DNA of 64,000 nt from Kondoa malvinella. Lineage: Eukaryota; Basidiomycota; Agaricostilbomycetes; Agaricostilbales; Kondoaceae. A program made the position numbers and the translations under genes. The notes beneath the pieces were generated by a model. The model had not been told where the DNA came from, did not search any database, and saw nothing but the letters and a program-made list of their open reading frames with translations. Where the stretch lies: NCBI GenBank assembly GCA_039545315.1, contig BCIM01000015.1, forward strand, positions 134,522 to 198,521. The letters are read 5' to 3'. Of this stretch, positions 32,726-42,242 are shown piece after piece. Positions within the stretch are counted from its first letter, which is position 1; the number at the start of each line of letters is the position of its first letter.

Positions 32726-35700
32726 TCATGATGCTGTCCGCAAAGCCTTCTGCTTCAACCCTTCCAAATCCCCAGTTGCTTCGCAAAGTGTGTAGAAGTG
32801 ACTTTCGCGTCGATTGATCAGATCTTTTGGCGAACCTCCTTCCACTAAGTGACCATTCTCCATCACCAAGACGTGGTCGTAATCGACGATGGACTGGATA
32901 CGATGCGCTATACTGATGACGATGCAATTTGAAAGCTCGCGAATGACGTCTTGGACCTGCACAATGCATGATGAGCTACAACAGCTGGATGTCGTAGCCA
33001 AGCTCACCTTGTTGTCCGCATTAGAATCCAATGAAGCGGTAGACTCATCAAAGATATACACATTGGTGTTGCGAAGCAGCGCTCGAGCTAAAGACAGCAG
33101 TTGTCGTTCGCCAGATGAGCGATTGCCTCCTTCCGATGAGATGGCTTCTTCTAAATTGACATGATCCAAGCCGACGTTATGAAGCATGCCAATAAGCTCG
33201 GAATCTTCGTGTCGCTCCAGCGGATCCAGGTTGAACCTTACAGTTCCGGCAAAGAGTGTCTGCTGCGCTTCAGTCGAGTTCATTCAATCAGCAGCAGAAG
33301 CTTACGGGTTCTTGTGGGACGATAGAAATGCGGGACCTGAGCTCGTGTAGTGATATTCTCGAAATGTCCAGTCCGTCGATTCTATGAAGAGCGATAAGCC
33401 GAGCGGTCCGATTACTATGTGTTTCAGAGCTCGCCTTATTGAACCGCCGCTTAGTTCTGCAATGCGCAAAAAGCATAGTGCCAGACTACTTTTGCCAGAA
33501 CCTGTTCTTCCAACCACAGCAACTTTCTGTCCAGGCTGGATTGAAAAGGAGACACCATTGATCGCAGGCTCAAATTCTGGAGCATAGCGGAATGTCAGAT
33601 TTTCCACTTCGATGCCGCCCGTAGAAGAAGGCCAATATGCGGCGGGCATTGGGCCTTGGCCGGCTGCTGAATGCTCTTCTGTAGTATGCAGGAGTCTAGC
33701 AGGAAAGTCAGTCTAAGGTCCGCCTGCGAGCTATACCACTGACTCTTCTATTCGTTCAATTGCGCTGAGGTCGAGCTCGAGACCAGCAGCACTCCTATGG
33801 TTGGTTCAGATATGGCTGAACGTGATAAGTGAAACATACCAAATGAGCTCGTGTATGGATGTTGTGAAGGTTTGAGCAGACACAAGAGTGAATGCAGCAA
33901 GTCCTTGTGAGATATTGAGGCGAAGAGCGACGAGAGTCAGGAGCCCTATGGCAAAGGCGCCCAGAACATCGAATCTCGAGCGGATGTAAAAGACACCACT
34001 CCAGTCTGTATAACTTGGTCAGATGGAGCAGTCAAGAACTTTGTAGAGGCCCACAGAACTAGAGAAGAGATCAGTTCGGTCTCACATATGATAACTGGCA
34101 CTAACGTGATCATAGCCTTGGAAAGCATCGACGCGATCGAACATCAGATTCTCGTAGGCGCCCCTTTGTCCGTAAGCGCGAACGGTGACCAGTCCAGAAA
34201 GTACCTGAGAGATGGTGGTAAAGAGCGGCGAGCGGTATTTACTGTGATATAGCTCAGCGAGCTTCATACATTTGTCATGAGATGAGACCCACTTCTCGAG
34301 CCTTCTGAGGTCTCTGGTAAGGTTGCGGTAAGGTCGTGCGAGTGTCCAATATACGGCGACCAGGGCCACGGCAAAGGGTAGAAAGAGAGGGACAAAGAAC
34401 AGCACGATCGCGCCTGCCGAGAGAAAGGCAATAGCTTGATCCAAGTATGACCGGACGCTGCCTTGCAAATTCTCGTCGGCAGTTGAGATATCGGCGACAA
34501 GGCGATTCAGTATGCGTCCAACTGGGGAGACGTCAAAGCTAGATTGAAGGGATGGTCAGATGATTTTGGTACGAGACTTCTTCGAAGCTCACTATCTTGA
34601 AGGGGCTCGGATGACTCTCTCAAGACACCTATTGAATAACGTACGAGCCGCACGGTAGGATGCCCATATCCCGGAAAGCGATCTTGTGAACGAGATCAGG
34701 GAGGAAACCATTAAAACGCCGAGATACAGAATGAGCCAGGGATTGGGGTCAACAGACGGGTTGGGCATCTCAAGGAAGCGCGTCTGGAAAGCTTCAGCCT
34801 TTTCGTTATAGGCCTCGCCCTGCGACTACCATAAACCGAAGAAGATAGAAAAGTGATGGAGCCGTACCCAGCTTTTCAAGACCCAATTTTCGGCGTATTC
34901 TGGAGCACGCTCTTGTGAATGGTTGCTTCGGATTACGAGCGAGCAACTCACGAGATCCACGGGAAAGCATCAGAAGTACTACCATCAGCACCCAAAGCGC
35001 ATAGCCAGATGCATAAAGGTATGTCTTGTACACAGTCCAGCGCACATGTCCCTTCTGCCTTGACTCTTCTGACAGAAATTTGTGCCCTGGCGCTTTATCG
35101 TCAACAAGCGTAGCTGGCGTATCGGTATCGATAGGAGATGCTGTAGCGGTCTTTTCGGAGTCTTGCACATCAGGGTTGCCCTTTTCAGGCTCACGTATTG
35201 TTACGTGACCTTTCTCCAAGTCCAAGACCGTGGTAGGATTTGACGCAGATAGACATAATTTGACATGATGTGTAACCAAAACAACGCAGCGATCTTGAAC
35301 AAGTGGTCCAGCCAAAGCTTGAGTGAAGACGTGATGCCCAGAGACAGCATCCAGAGCGCTCAGTGCATCGTCGATCAGCAAATACTTTGCGTGACTGTAG
35401 ATAGCCCTAGAGACAGCTGTTCAGAGGTATACAATTAGGTGTGGGGCGACAACCTACCTGGCAAGGGCGACTCTGGCTTTCTGACCACCACTGCAAGCAG
35501 TCAATCAGTAGAGGTGGGCATGCAGACAACGCCAATTACCTCAAGGAGACACCTCGCTCGCCGATCTCTGCATACCATGTCAACGAGAGACATAGAGTCG
35601 GCAGAAAGCTGCGTACCGGATAGGTCACCGGCCGGAAATTGGAGCATATCGTTATCCAGTGCGCACGCTGACAGCACTGAACGATATCGCTCCGCATTGT

Positions 35701-38240
35701 AAGGAGTATGAAACAGAATGTTGTCTCTAATCGTCTTGGACTCTAGCCAAGGATGTTGCGAGCCTGTGATCACGTTCAAGTAAAGTAGGCATAGTTGCGT
35801 CCCAACTTACAGAAAGCCAGCGATCCCGGCTGAGAAGGTCCTTTTATGCCGCCTCCTTCTTTGCAAATGAGTTCGCTCAGAAGTGCAGCAAGCATAGTTG
35901 ATTTTCCGCCTGGCGAAGTTTTAGTCGTGGATCAGGTCATCTAAGTGTTGACATACTGCCTGAAGGACCGGTGATCAAGACCAAACCAGTACGAGGCAGC
36001 ACGATGTGCGGCAAATGTAGCTCGAAATGCTTGCGAATAGGATCCTCCTTGTCATCCTCTACAGCTGGATAAGTATATATGCCGGCCAAAGCTTCCAAAT
36101 TCGCCTCGGATGATGTGACAGCGTTGTTGATCAGGCCGGTATATTCAGCTTCAGCGAAATATCGCTCCAATCGACGGACTGAGACAAGGGTGGTCAAAGC
36201 TGAGAGGAAAGATTTTGGTATAGTCACTATTGCGCATTATCAGTAAACGCATCTGGTTACCGAGATTATACCATACTCATGGGCGGTAGAAGCATGCCAT
36301 ATAATGAAATAACAGGGAAGGTTATGGGCACCGTGAGTTTACCCCCAGAGTACTTGCTGTAACAGAAGAAGGCCGTGAAAATCATGCTTGGGAGAGTGAG
36401 AATACTACGAGCACAGTAAGCCAGCAGAATAACAAGGCCGCAATATACTCACACAAGTAGATTGATCAAGGCATCCACTATATTGCTCTGCAGCCGAATG
36501 CGAAGTTCCGCTTTCCTAGCTTTTTGAGCTTTAGACAGCCATGGCGTTTCCCAAGCAAAGTTCTTGAGCAATCGAATGGACTCGAGGATTTCCGTTACGA
36601 TATTGATGCGCAGATCTTTAGCGTAGAGCATCTTTCGCCTTAGTCGGACTTGCATCTTTCCGAGCGGTATACCTAGCAGAGTGAAGAAAGCAAATATAGC
36701 GAAGGAGGTGACTATTGGCAAATCAATCATGGCGTCGCCCATCATTCGGCATACTCACATGTCGCCCAACCGAGAATTCTGCCTCGATCGTTACTATATG
36801 TCAAATGATAAAGCAAACCAGAGCTTACCCGTAAAGCACAATCACAGCTAGCGTAACTTCCAACGGCACTACAATGAGAGTTCCAAAGCCGTCCCAAAAC
36901 CCTGAATATAGCATCAGCATTCAGTCTAGTCCCCATTCTGACCACTCACACTGGGCCACATTATAGCTATCCCCACTGACCAGATTGACGATCCTACCCA
37001 CATTTGCATTCTGATTAAGTTCTTCCTCTTCATCCGTCTCATCACTAGCAACCGTCGCTGTCAACTGCCTGCTCAAAGCCTTATTCACCACTCGACACAT
37101 TAAATACCCTCTAGTCCTTTCGTACGATCTACGCATGTGCCATCCCCATACACTCTCGATGACGCAACGAAGTAAACGAGAAGCGAAAGAAAGAAGGACG
37201 AAAAAGATGACTGATTGTCGGGCTGCTGGATCGGTTGAACCTAGACCTTCTAAAATGTTCTTGAGCATTAAAGGTGGGACGAAAGCGAGACCGAGTGAGA
37301 TGATTCGTAGAAGGATATCGATCTGATTTAGGTTAGCGCGATAGTATGAGATAGGAGTAAAACATACTGTAAGGTCTTGGAAGCTAGCTCTGATGAGTTG
37401 TAACAGCAGATTCGGAGCTCTGAATGACCGGATTAGCTACCGAGTCCAGCAGCAACATGGATGAATATACTTGACTTGGCCCATCGCCTGATACACATTC
37501 CGATGTAAAAATTCCGGCGCCAATTTGTACACTTGATCATCATCCAGCGATTTCGTTTTTGCCAAACCCAACAAATCTCCAACCCAGGACCACGTCCAAT
37601 AATTCCATAGCGACAACGAATGCTCAGGCGAGCTCAAGACGATATTAGGTTCCTCTCCTGATTTGGCGGAATGAGCTGGTCGAGAAGCCGAGACAGGAAG
37701 GCTGGTTGTGAGAGCAAAGAATAGAAGACCGATTCCGGCTTGGATAGCTGGTAGCGGCTGGCTTGTGTCTTGCATAACGCCAAGGATGTATGAAGCGGTA
37801 TAGATGGGATAGAGCAGCAGCAGGCGATATGATGGAGTTATTGGTTTGCAAGCTATGAGCGATCCCGTTGCATAGATCCATACGATGATAGCCAGAGCTG
37901 ATGTTGGGTCGAACTGCCTATGAGCTTGCGACAATTGCATTGTGACGGCTCGATAGATATGCGTCACGAGCAGCATGACGCTCAACGAGATGAAGCTTGC
38001 GTACTTCCAAGTCGGCAGCGTATGGTTTACAAGGTCATCTTGTACATCCTCCAAGTGGATCAGCTCTGTCCAAGGCTTCTTGAGTCGAACAAGTAAGTCT
38101 TTGAATAACGGAACGCTGGCCGACAGAGAGTATAGCAAAAAGACAAGCACGAGACCTGCAGGAAGGATGGCTTGTAGTACATCTTGAGTAAAGCAGTCTG
38201 GTACCCTGTGCGCTTGACTATCCCATGGCTCGCAATGCAT
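32726..38240 (-). CDS. ABC transporter of the ABCC (MRP) family
   Basis: Outer bounds of a gene with about 15-18 exons, roughly 1400 aa; not all junctions were fixed. Order from the N-terminus: several membrane helices (about 37400-38240, TMD0-like, LVLVFLLYSLSASVPL), first membrane domain (36450-37270), NBD1 with LVLITGPSGSGKST split by an intron near 35900-35960, SLSGGQ split near 35500, and LLIDDALSALDA; a linker rich in Asp/Ser; second membrane domain (33940-34800); NBD2 with VVGRTGSGKSS (about 33490-33520), IVPQEP, a signature reading SSGERQ instead of LSVGQRQ, and YIFDESTASLD. NBD1 has Asp in place of the catalytic Glu, the usual ABCC asymmetry. Such pumps move conjugates or drugs across vacuolar or plasma membranes. 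Stop at 32726 after LKQKALRTAS. Confidence 0.88.
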
Positions 38241-38380
38241 CTTGCTGTTCTGCGGTCAAAGATAGGAACCTCCGGCAAAGTCGCTCGATGTCACGGTCAA
38301 AGGTAACTTTCAGGCATGCGAGCCCTGCATCTAAGTGCTTGTTGCAGTGCAAGCTGTGCGAGCAAGCAAATACGTACTAA

Positions 38381-38404
38381 TCACGTGATCAATCAATCAC
38401 GTGA
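38381..38404. promoter_or_regulatory. two TCACGTGA palindromes in a divergent promoter
   Basis: The 190-nt region between the divergent ABC transporter (start 38240) and dienelactone hydrolase (start 38431) contains two perfect TCACGTGA octamers, at 38381..38388 and 38397..38404. CACGTG with flanking T/A is the site of bHLH factors of the Cbf1/Pho4 type. Spacing of 16 nt between centres places them on almost the same DNA face one and a half turns apart. Shared control of the two genes is inference. Confidence 0.55.
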
Positions 38405-38430
38405 GCATCTCCGCCATGCATGCATAAGCC

Positions 38431-39796
38431 ATGTCTTCTACGACGACGAGAGCAGCGAATCGACTTGCACAAGTTACTCGAACATTCACACAATCTGCCA
38501 AGATGGTCCAGAACAACTCGTACGGTCTCTTTGTTTGGCCTTGTCGTGCATTTTACACTGACGTGACTTGCAAAGCAACTCCGCTTGCTGCTCTATCAAG
38601 CCAGTCGAATCCGACTACAAGTCTCAAGGCTCTTACACTACCCTTGGCGGCCTAAAGACCTACTCTGTTGGAAGTGCAGATGCTAAGGAAGCGCTCGTCT
38701 GCTGCTACGACATCGTGAGTTTCTCCTCATATAACCCTCGGAACTTTTCTCATGCTGCTACCAGTTTGGCTACTACCCTCAAGTGAGCATCAGCGGTCGT
38801 CAATAGAGCAATACTGATCAGCTTCGCAAAGACCGAACAAGGAGCCGATATCCTCGCTAAAGAACTAGGCGTACGTGTAGTCATGCCCGACTTCCTCGAA
38901 GGTGAAGCACATCTCTGTTTGACTCGAATCAAGTAACTGATAACCTTACTAGGCAAACCATGGCCAAACGTGAGCGATGAGCTATTTTTATCACAACCCC
39001 ACTGACTTGCAGCTCTATTCTGGCAGGACAACGTATGCCCTCCGCTTCGAGTAGGATCTGACTGATCTGTTTGTAGTTCCCTCCTAAAGATGACGAGAGC
39101 AAGAAGAAGCTAGATGAATGGTTTGGTAGCGTTGCTGCTCCCGGACGCGTTCAGCGTGAGGCTATTGCATTGGAAGTATATTTCTAGGCTGATACTGTCG
39201 TAGCTATGGTATCCAAAGTCGCCGAGGAGCTCAAAGCGAACGGTGTCGAGTGAGCTACCCTTCCTTGGGCATGATCTACTCTCATTCTTTCAGATCCCTC
39301 GGCATGTACGGATTCTGGTAAGCTCGCTCGTATCCAATTTTAACACCTTCTGATTTTGGATCAGCTGGGGCGGTAAAATGACTATCCTAGCAGCACACAA
39401 AGGATCCCCATTCGCCGCTTCTGCCCAAGTTCACCCTGCAATGGTCGACCCTGCCGATGCAGAGAACATCGATCGCCCTACAGCTATCTTCCCATCTAAA
39501 GATGAACCAGCAGAAGACGTACAGAAATTCGTTGCCAACTTGGACAAGTCTGCTTTCGCTGACAAATGCGTTCATAAGACTTATGATACGTTCGTAAACC
39601 TGTTCGAGCGGTGTGATGAAGCTGATTTGCCTGTTAGAATGCATCATGGTTGGGCGGCTGCTAGAGCTGACTTGAAAGATGCCGAAAACCAGAAACAGTG
39701 TAAGCTGCTTGGCTCTACACACTTTCTTTGCTGATAGCTCTGTTAGATGAGGATGTGTATGGTAGACTTGCTGCTTTCTTCAAGGCCAACTTGTAA
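38431..39796 (+). CDS. dienelactone-hydrolase family protein
   Basis: Model with eleven exons: join(38431..38519, 38576..38714, 38765..38782, 38832..38901, 38953..38969, 39027..39032, 39077..39155, 39204..39249, 39294..39317, 39365..39699, 39747..39796), 290 aa. DLH blocks: CCYDIFGYYPQTEQGADILAKEL, VVMPDFLEGKPWP, GMYGFCWGGK with nucleophilic Cys, QVHPAMVD, and His in MHHGWAAARAD. The family hydrolyses dienelactones and related esters; yeast homologues (Aim2 type) have unclear roles. The N-terminus (MSSTTTRAANRLAQVTRTF) could target mitochondria; a second Met at residue 25 would give a cytosolic form. Exons of 18, 17, 6 and 24 nt are needed; the 6-nt exon codes Asp-Asn in WPNDNFPP. Confidence 0.9.
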
Positions 39797-39984
39797 ATAC
39801 GACCTGTAGGAAATGCAAGTTCTCTTCGTGACCATCTGTCCTTTCAACTCGCTAGTTCGCATCTCCTCTTTTTTGATCTTGAGCGGCCTCTGAGTAGCAT
39901 CGGTGAATTGTATGTCCATCTGCTACTTCTAATGCAGTCTTTGCTAATTCGCGTAATTAGCGCGCAGAATTAAAGCATCTTCAC

Positions 39985-40725
39985 TCAATAGCCATTACAG
40001 GCCGTCTCTGAGCTCACCCTCCTCACGGTTGGGTCTGTAGCCAGAAATGCCTTTGGATGAATGCCGGTTACCGAATGAAGTGATGCGCAACATTGTGCAA
40101 AAAACTCAGACATCTCGTGCGTGTCTTTGACGATGGTAAGTAAGTATGCATGCTGATAGCCTGGTGTATCAGACGCAATTGAGCGACCTATGCTGTCCGT
40201 TACTTGTCCTTCTCTCGGTCCTTTCCTTAGTCTCTCTCTGAATCCCCCTGCACAAGCACGACTTCCTAGTTCTACTTCTACTGTCTGGTTTGCGAATCTA
40301 TCGTTGGGTCTTTCCGTCTTCACGCGATTCAGTAGCTGTAATCGCCCAAATTTTTGGTTATCAACTTCTACTTTTGACTCGCCTGGCGTTGGAAACCCGA
40401 ACGCCTTTGTAACTTCCGACTCTTGAAGACTTCGAGATCGAACTCCGACTGTTTCGAGGTCGAGAAGCCGCCCGTGAAATCCTCTTTTCCGATACACATG
40501 CCTTTCAGTTATTTTCAAGCACTGCCAGGAAAGACACTGGGGGCCTAATTGTTTCTTGCATGACGTTTTCATTGGATTTGATGGACATCTCACTGATCCA
40601 ATAACACATCTTGCTGGATTACACCGCATTCGTGTCTCAATCCAAGCTGTCAAAGACGTACACTGACCTTTCGTTGTATTGGCGCTCCAATACAAGTATT
40701 GCCCAGCTCGCTGCTCGCCGGTCAT
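39985..40725 (-). CDS. hypothetical open reading frame, 246 codons
   Basis: An uninterrupted frame from ATG 40725 to the stop at 39985, long for non-coding DNA of this composition, yet with no intron in an intron-dense genome. The product is Arg/Lys/Cys-rich, with no signal peptide or membrane helix and no motif that I recognise. It lies between the dienelactone hydrolase gene and degenerate repeats. It may be a chance frame, a relic of a mobile element, or a lineage-specific gene. Confidence 0.25.
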   Translation of the reverse strand: MTGEQRAGQYLYWSANTTKGQCTSLTAWIETRMRCNPARCVIGSVRCPSNPMKTSCKKQLGPQCLSWQCLKITERHVYRKRGFHGRLLDLETVGVRSRSLQESEVTKAFGFPTPGESKVEVDNQKFGRLQLLNRVKTERPNDRFANQTVEVELGSRACAGGFRERLRKGPREGQVTDSIGRSIASDTPGYQHAYLLTIVKDTHEMSEFFAQCCASLHSVTGIHPKAFLATDPTVRRVSSETACNGY

Positions 40726-40928
40726 CAATCATCGATGCACTTGGCCTGCGGCCTGCGACTCAGAGGCCTTTCGCACTGTATATCTCCAACTCTGGCTGTA
40801 CCCTTTTCCCGATTCGACCAATTGCTAGCCTAGAGAGCTCCCCAGGTCTTTATGATGCTGCGTGAGTCTGTTGCTTTGTGCGTTATCTGCATAACACATA
40901 TTCTCTTCGCGTAGTTTAACAAGATTCC

Positions 40929-41439
40929 GGATCGGCATCGCTCTAAGATCAGAAAATGAACGATGAACGATATTCTCGATTGGCATCGCTTCAAGCATAT
41001 AGCGAGAAGCTTCGGTACAAGACTAACATCCCGCCCCGGCCCAATCACCGCGCTCTCCTGGCGCAAATTGTCATGGTGTTTCCATCTACCTTTTCCTCAA
41101 ATCTCGCCTGCTGCTTTTCTTCTCCTCCAATTCTGCTGCTGTCTTGCTCCCCAGATATATCCGACCATGCGCACTGCTGCGTAGTGCCAGCCATTATGCA
41201 GGCGTTTGATTAATTTGGCTTGCGCAATGTTGTCTCGGTGTTCGAAGATGTGATCCGTTGAAGGAGTAAAGCCCATCCATTTCCGATGAATGATGAACGA
41301 TATTCTCGATTGGCATCGCTTCAAGCATATAGCGAGAAGCTTCGGTACATTCACGATGAACGATATTCTCGATTGGCATCGCTTCAAGCATATAGCGAGA
41401 AACTTCGGTACAAGACTAACATCCCGCCCCGGCCCAATC
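40929..41439. repeat. degenerate direct repeats, units of about 58-85 nt
   Basis: Three near-identical copies start at GATGAACGATATTCTCG: 40962..41046 (85 nt), 41292..41349 (58 nt, truncated) and 41355..41439 (85 nt). The long copies end in the same CCCGCCCCGGCCCAATC. A fourth, more diverged piece (GGATCGGCATCGCTCTAAG) is at 40929..40951. Copies two and three are almost adjacent; copy one is 245 nt away. Divergence between copies is only a few bases, so the duplication is recent. Confidence 0.85.
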
Positions 41440-41531
41440 CGTTTGAGGCTAACAATAATCTGTTCTATTGGATACAGACAATGGTCAATTAATACAGTAG
41501 GGCAATTTTGATCTTGACCTGCATCGATCGC

Positions 41532-41622
41532 GCCCCACTGGCGCAATTGGCTAGCGCGCAAGACTTTTATGACTTCTGTCTGATCAATCTTGAGGCTCCG
41601 AGTTCAAGCCTCGGGTGAGGCT
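41532..41622 (+). tRNA. probable tRNA-Lys(UUU) with a 17-nt intron
   Basis: Cloverleaf by eye: acceptor GCCCCAC (41532..41538) with GTGAGGC (41615..41621), one C-A mismatch; D stem GCGC/GCGC around AATTGGCTA; anticodon stem CAAGA (41559..41563) with TCTTG (41588..41592); anticodon TTT at 41566..41568 after CT and before A; intron 41570..41586 at the canonical position after base 37; T arm CCGAG-TTCAAGC-CTCGG (41598..41614). A-box and B-box elements are good. A T5 run at 41635..41639 is a plausible Pol III terminator. The acceptor mismatch and the U-like discriminator leave open a pseudogene. Confidence 0.65.
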
Positions 41623-41634
41623 ACAGGCTTTTCC

Positions 41635-41639
41635 TTTTT
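41635..41639 (+). terminator. T-run, Pol III terminator for the tRNA
   Basis: Five consecutive T, 13 nt after the tRNA 3' end; consistent with a Pol III stop. Confidence 0.5.
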
Positions 41640-41641
41640 GC

Positions 41642-41687
41642 GTCGACTACCATAGCTTGCTACCGTCGACTACCATAGCTTGCTACC
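41642..41687. repeat. perfect tandem duplication of a 23-mer
   Basis: The 23-nt unit beginning GTCGACTACCATAGC occurs twice without a gap (41642..41664 and 41665..41687), directly downstream of the tRNA terminator. Confidence 0.95.
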
Positions 41688-42242
41688 GCCTTTTTTGCTT
41701 CTCGAACTCGTCAAAGTCGCAGCAGAGTTGCTTTTGGTGGCCAGCTTTTCAAGGCGAGTCGCTCCTATGCAGGGAGAATCGTTACTGACAAGGCATCTCA
41801 CCAACAGCTGAAGTAGTACAGTGCATCGCCTTGTCCGCTCTACGGGACAGCACATTGCCATGCGCGCTCTATGATGCATTGCTCGTCTGCACGCCTTCCT
41901 TCCCGCTGGCTTTACGTTTCCAGCCAGGCCACACAGCGTCACAAGCCTCGGTGACCTTCCTTCCCGCTACAGCGTCATAAGCTACGAATCGGAGCAGGCT
42001 TTGATCAGTGCAGCGTTCGCTACCCGACCGAAGACGCATCATCCTCCGACTCGTTTTGCTGCTGGTGATCATGACGAGCAAGGGCCTGCTTTAGCCATGT
42101 ACTGTTTTGTAGCTCTGGAACTGCGTTCAGCGCGGAATGTCGCGAGAGAACAAGACTTACCTATCCACAGCTTGAGCGGATGTGTAGCAAACGAGCGGTG
42201 CTCGGAGCTCAAGCTAGCCAGCCGTAGAGCTTTCTTCTGTGA
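41688..42242. other. intergenic region
   Basis: No gene supported. A CCTTCCTTCCCGCT segment followed by an ACAGCGTCA-like segment occurs twice (about 41890-41945 and 41947-41980), another small imperfect duplication. Frames 41670..41942 (-) and 41869..42081 (-) have no motif. Confidence 0.4.

Larger units (their letters stand above)
39797..41531. other. gene-poor, repeat-containing region
   Basis: No conserved gene recognised. It contains one long minus-strand frame (39985..40725), a set of degenerate direct repeats (40929..41439), and leads into a tRNA gene. The open frames inside the repeats (for example 41286..41492 +) simply translate the repeat units. Confidence 0.5.

Noticed and set aside
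40929..41439. CRISPR-like array
   Set aside because: Eukaryotic context, copies of unequal length and spacing, no uniform spacers or cas genes.
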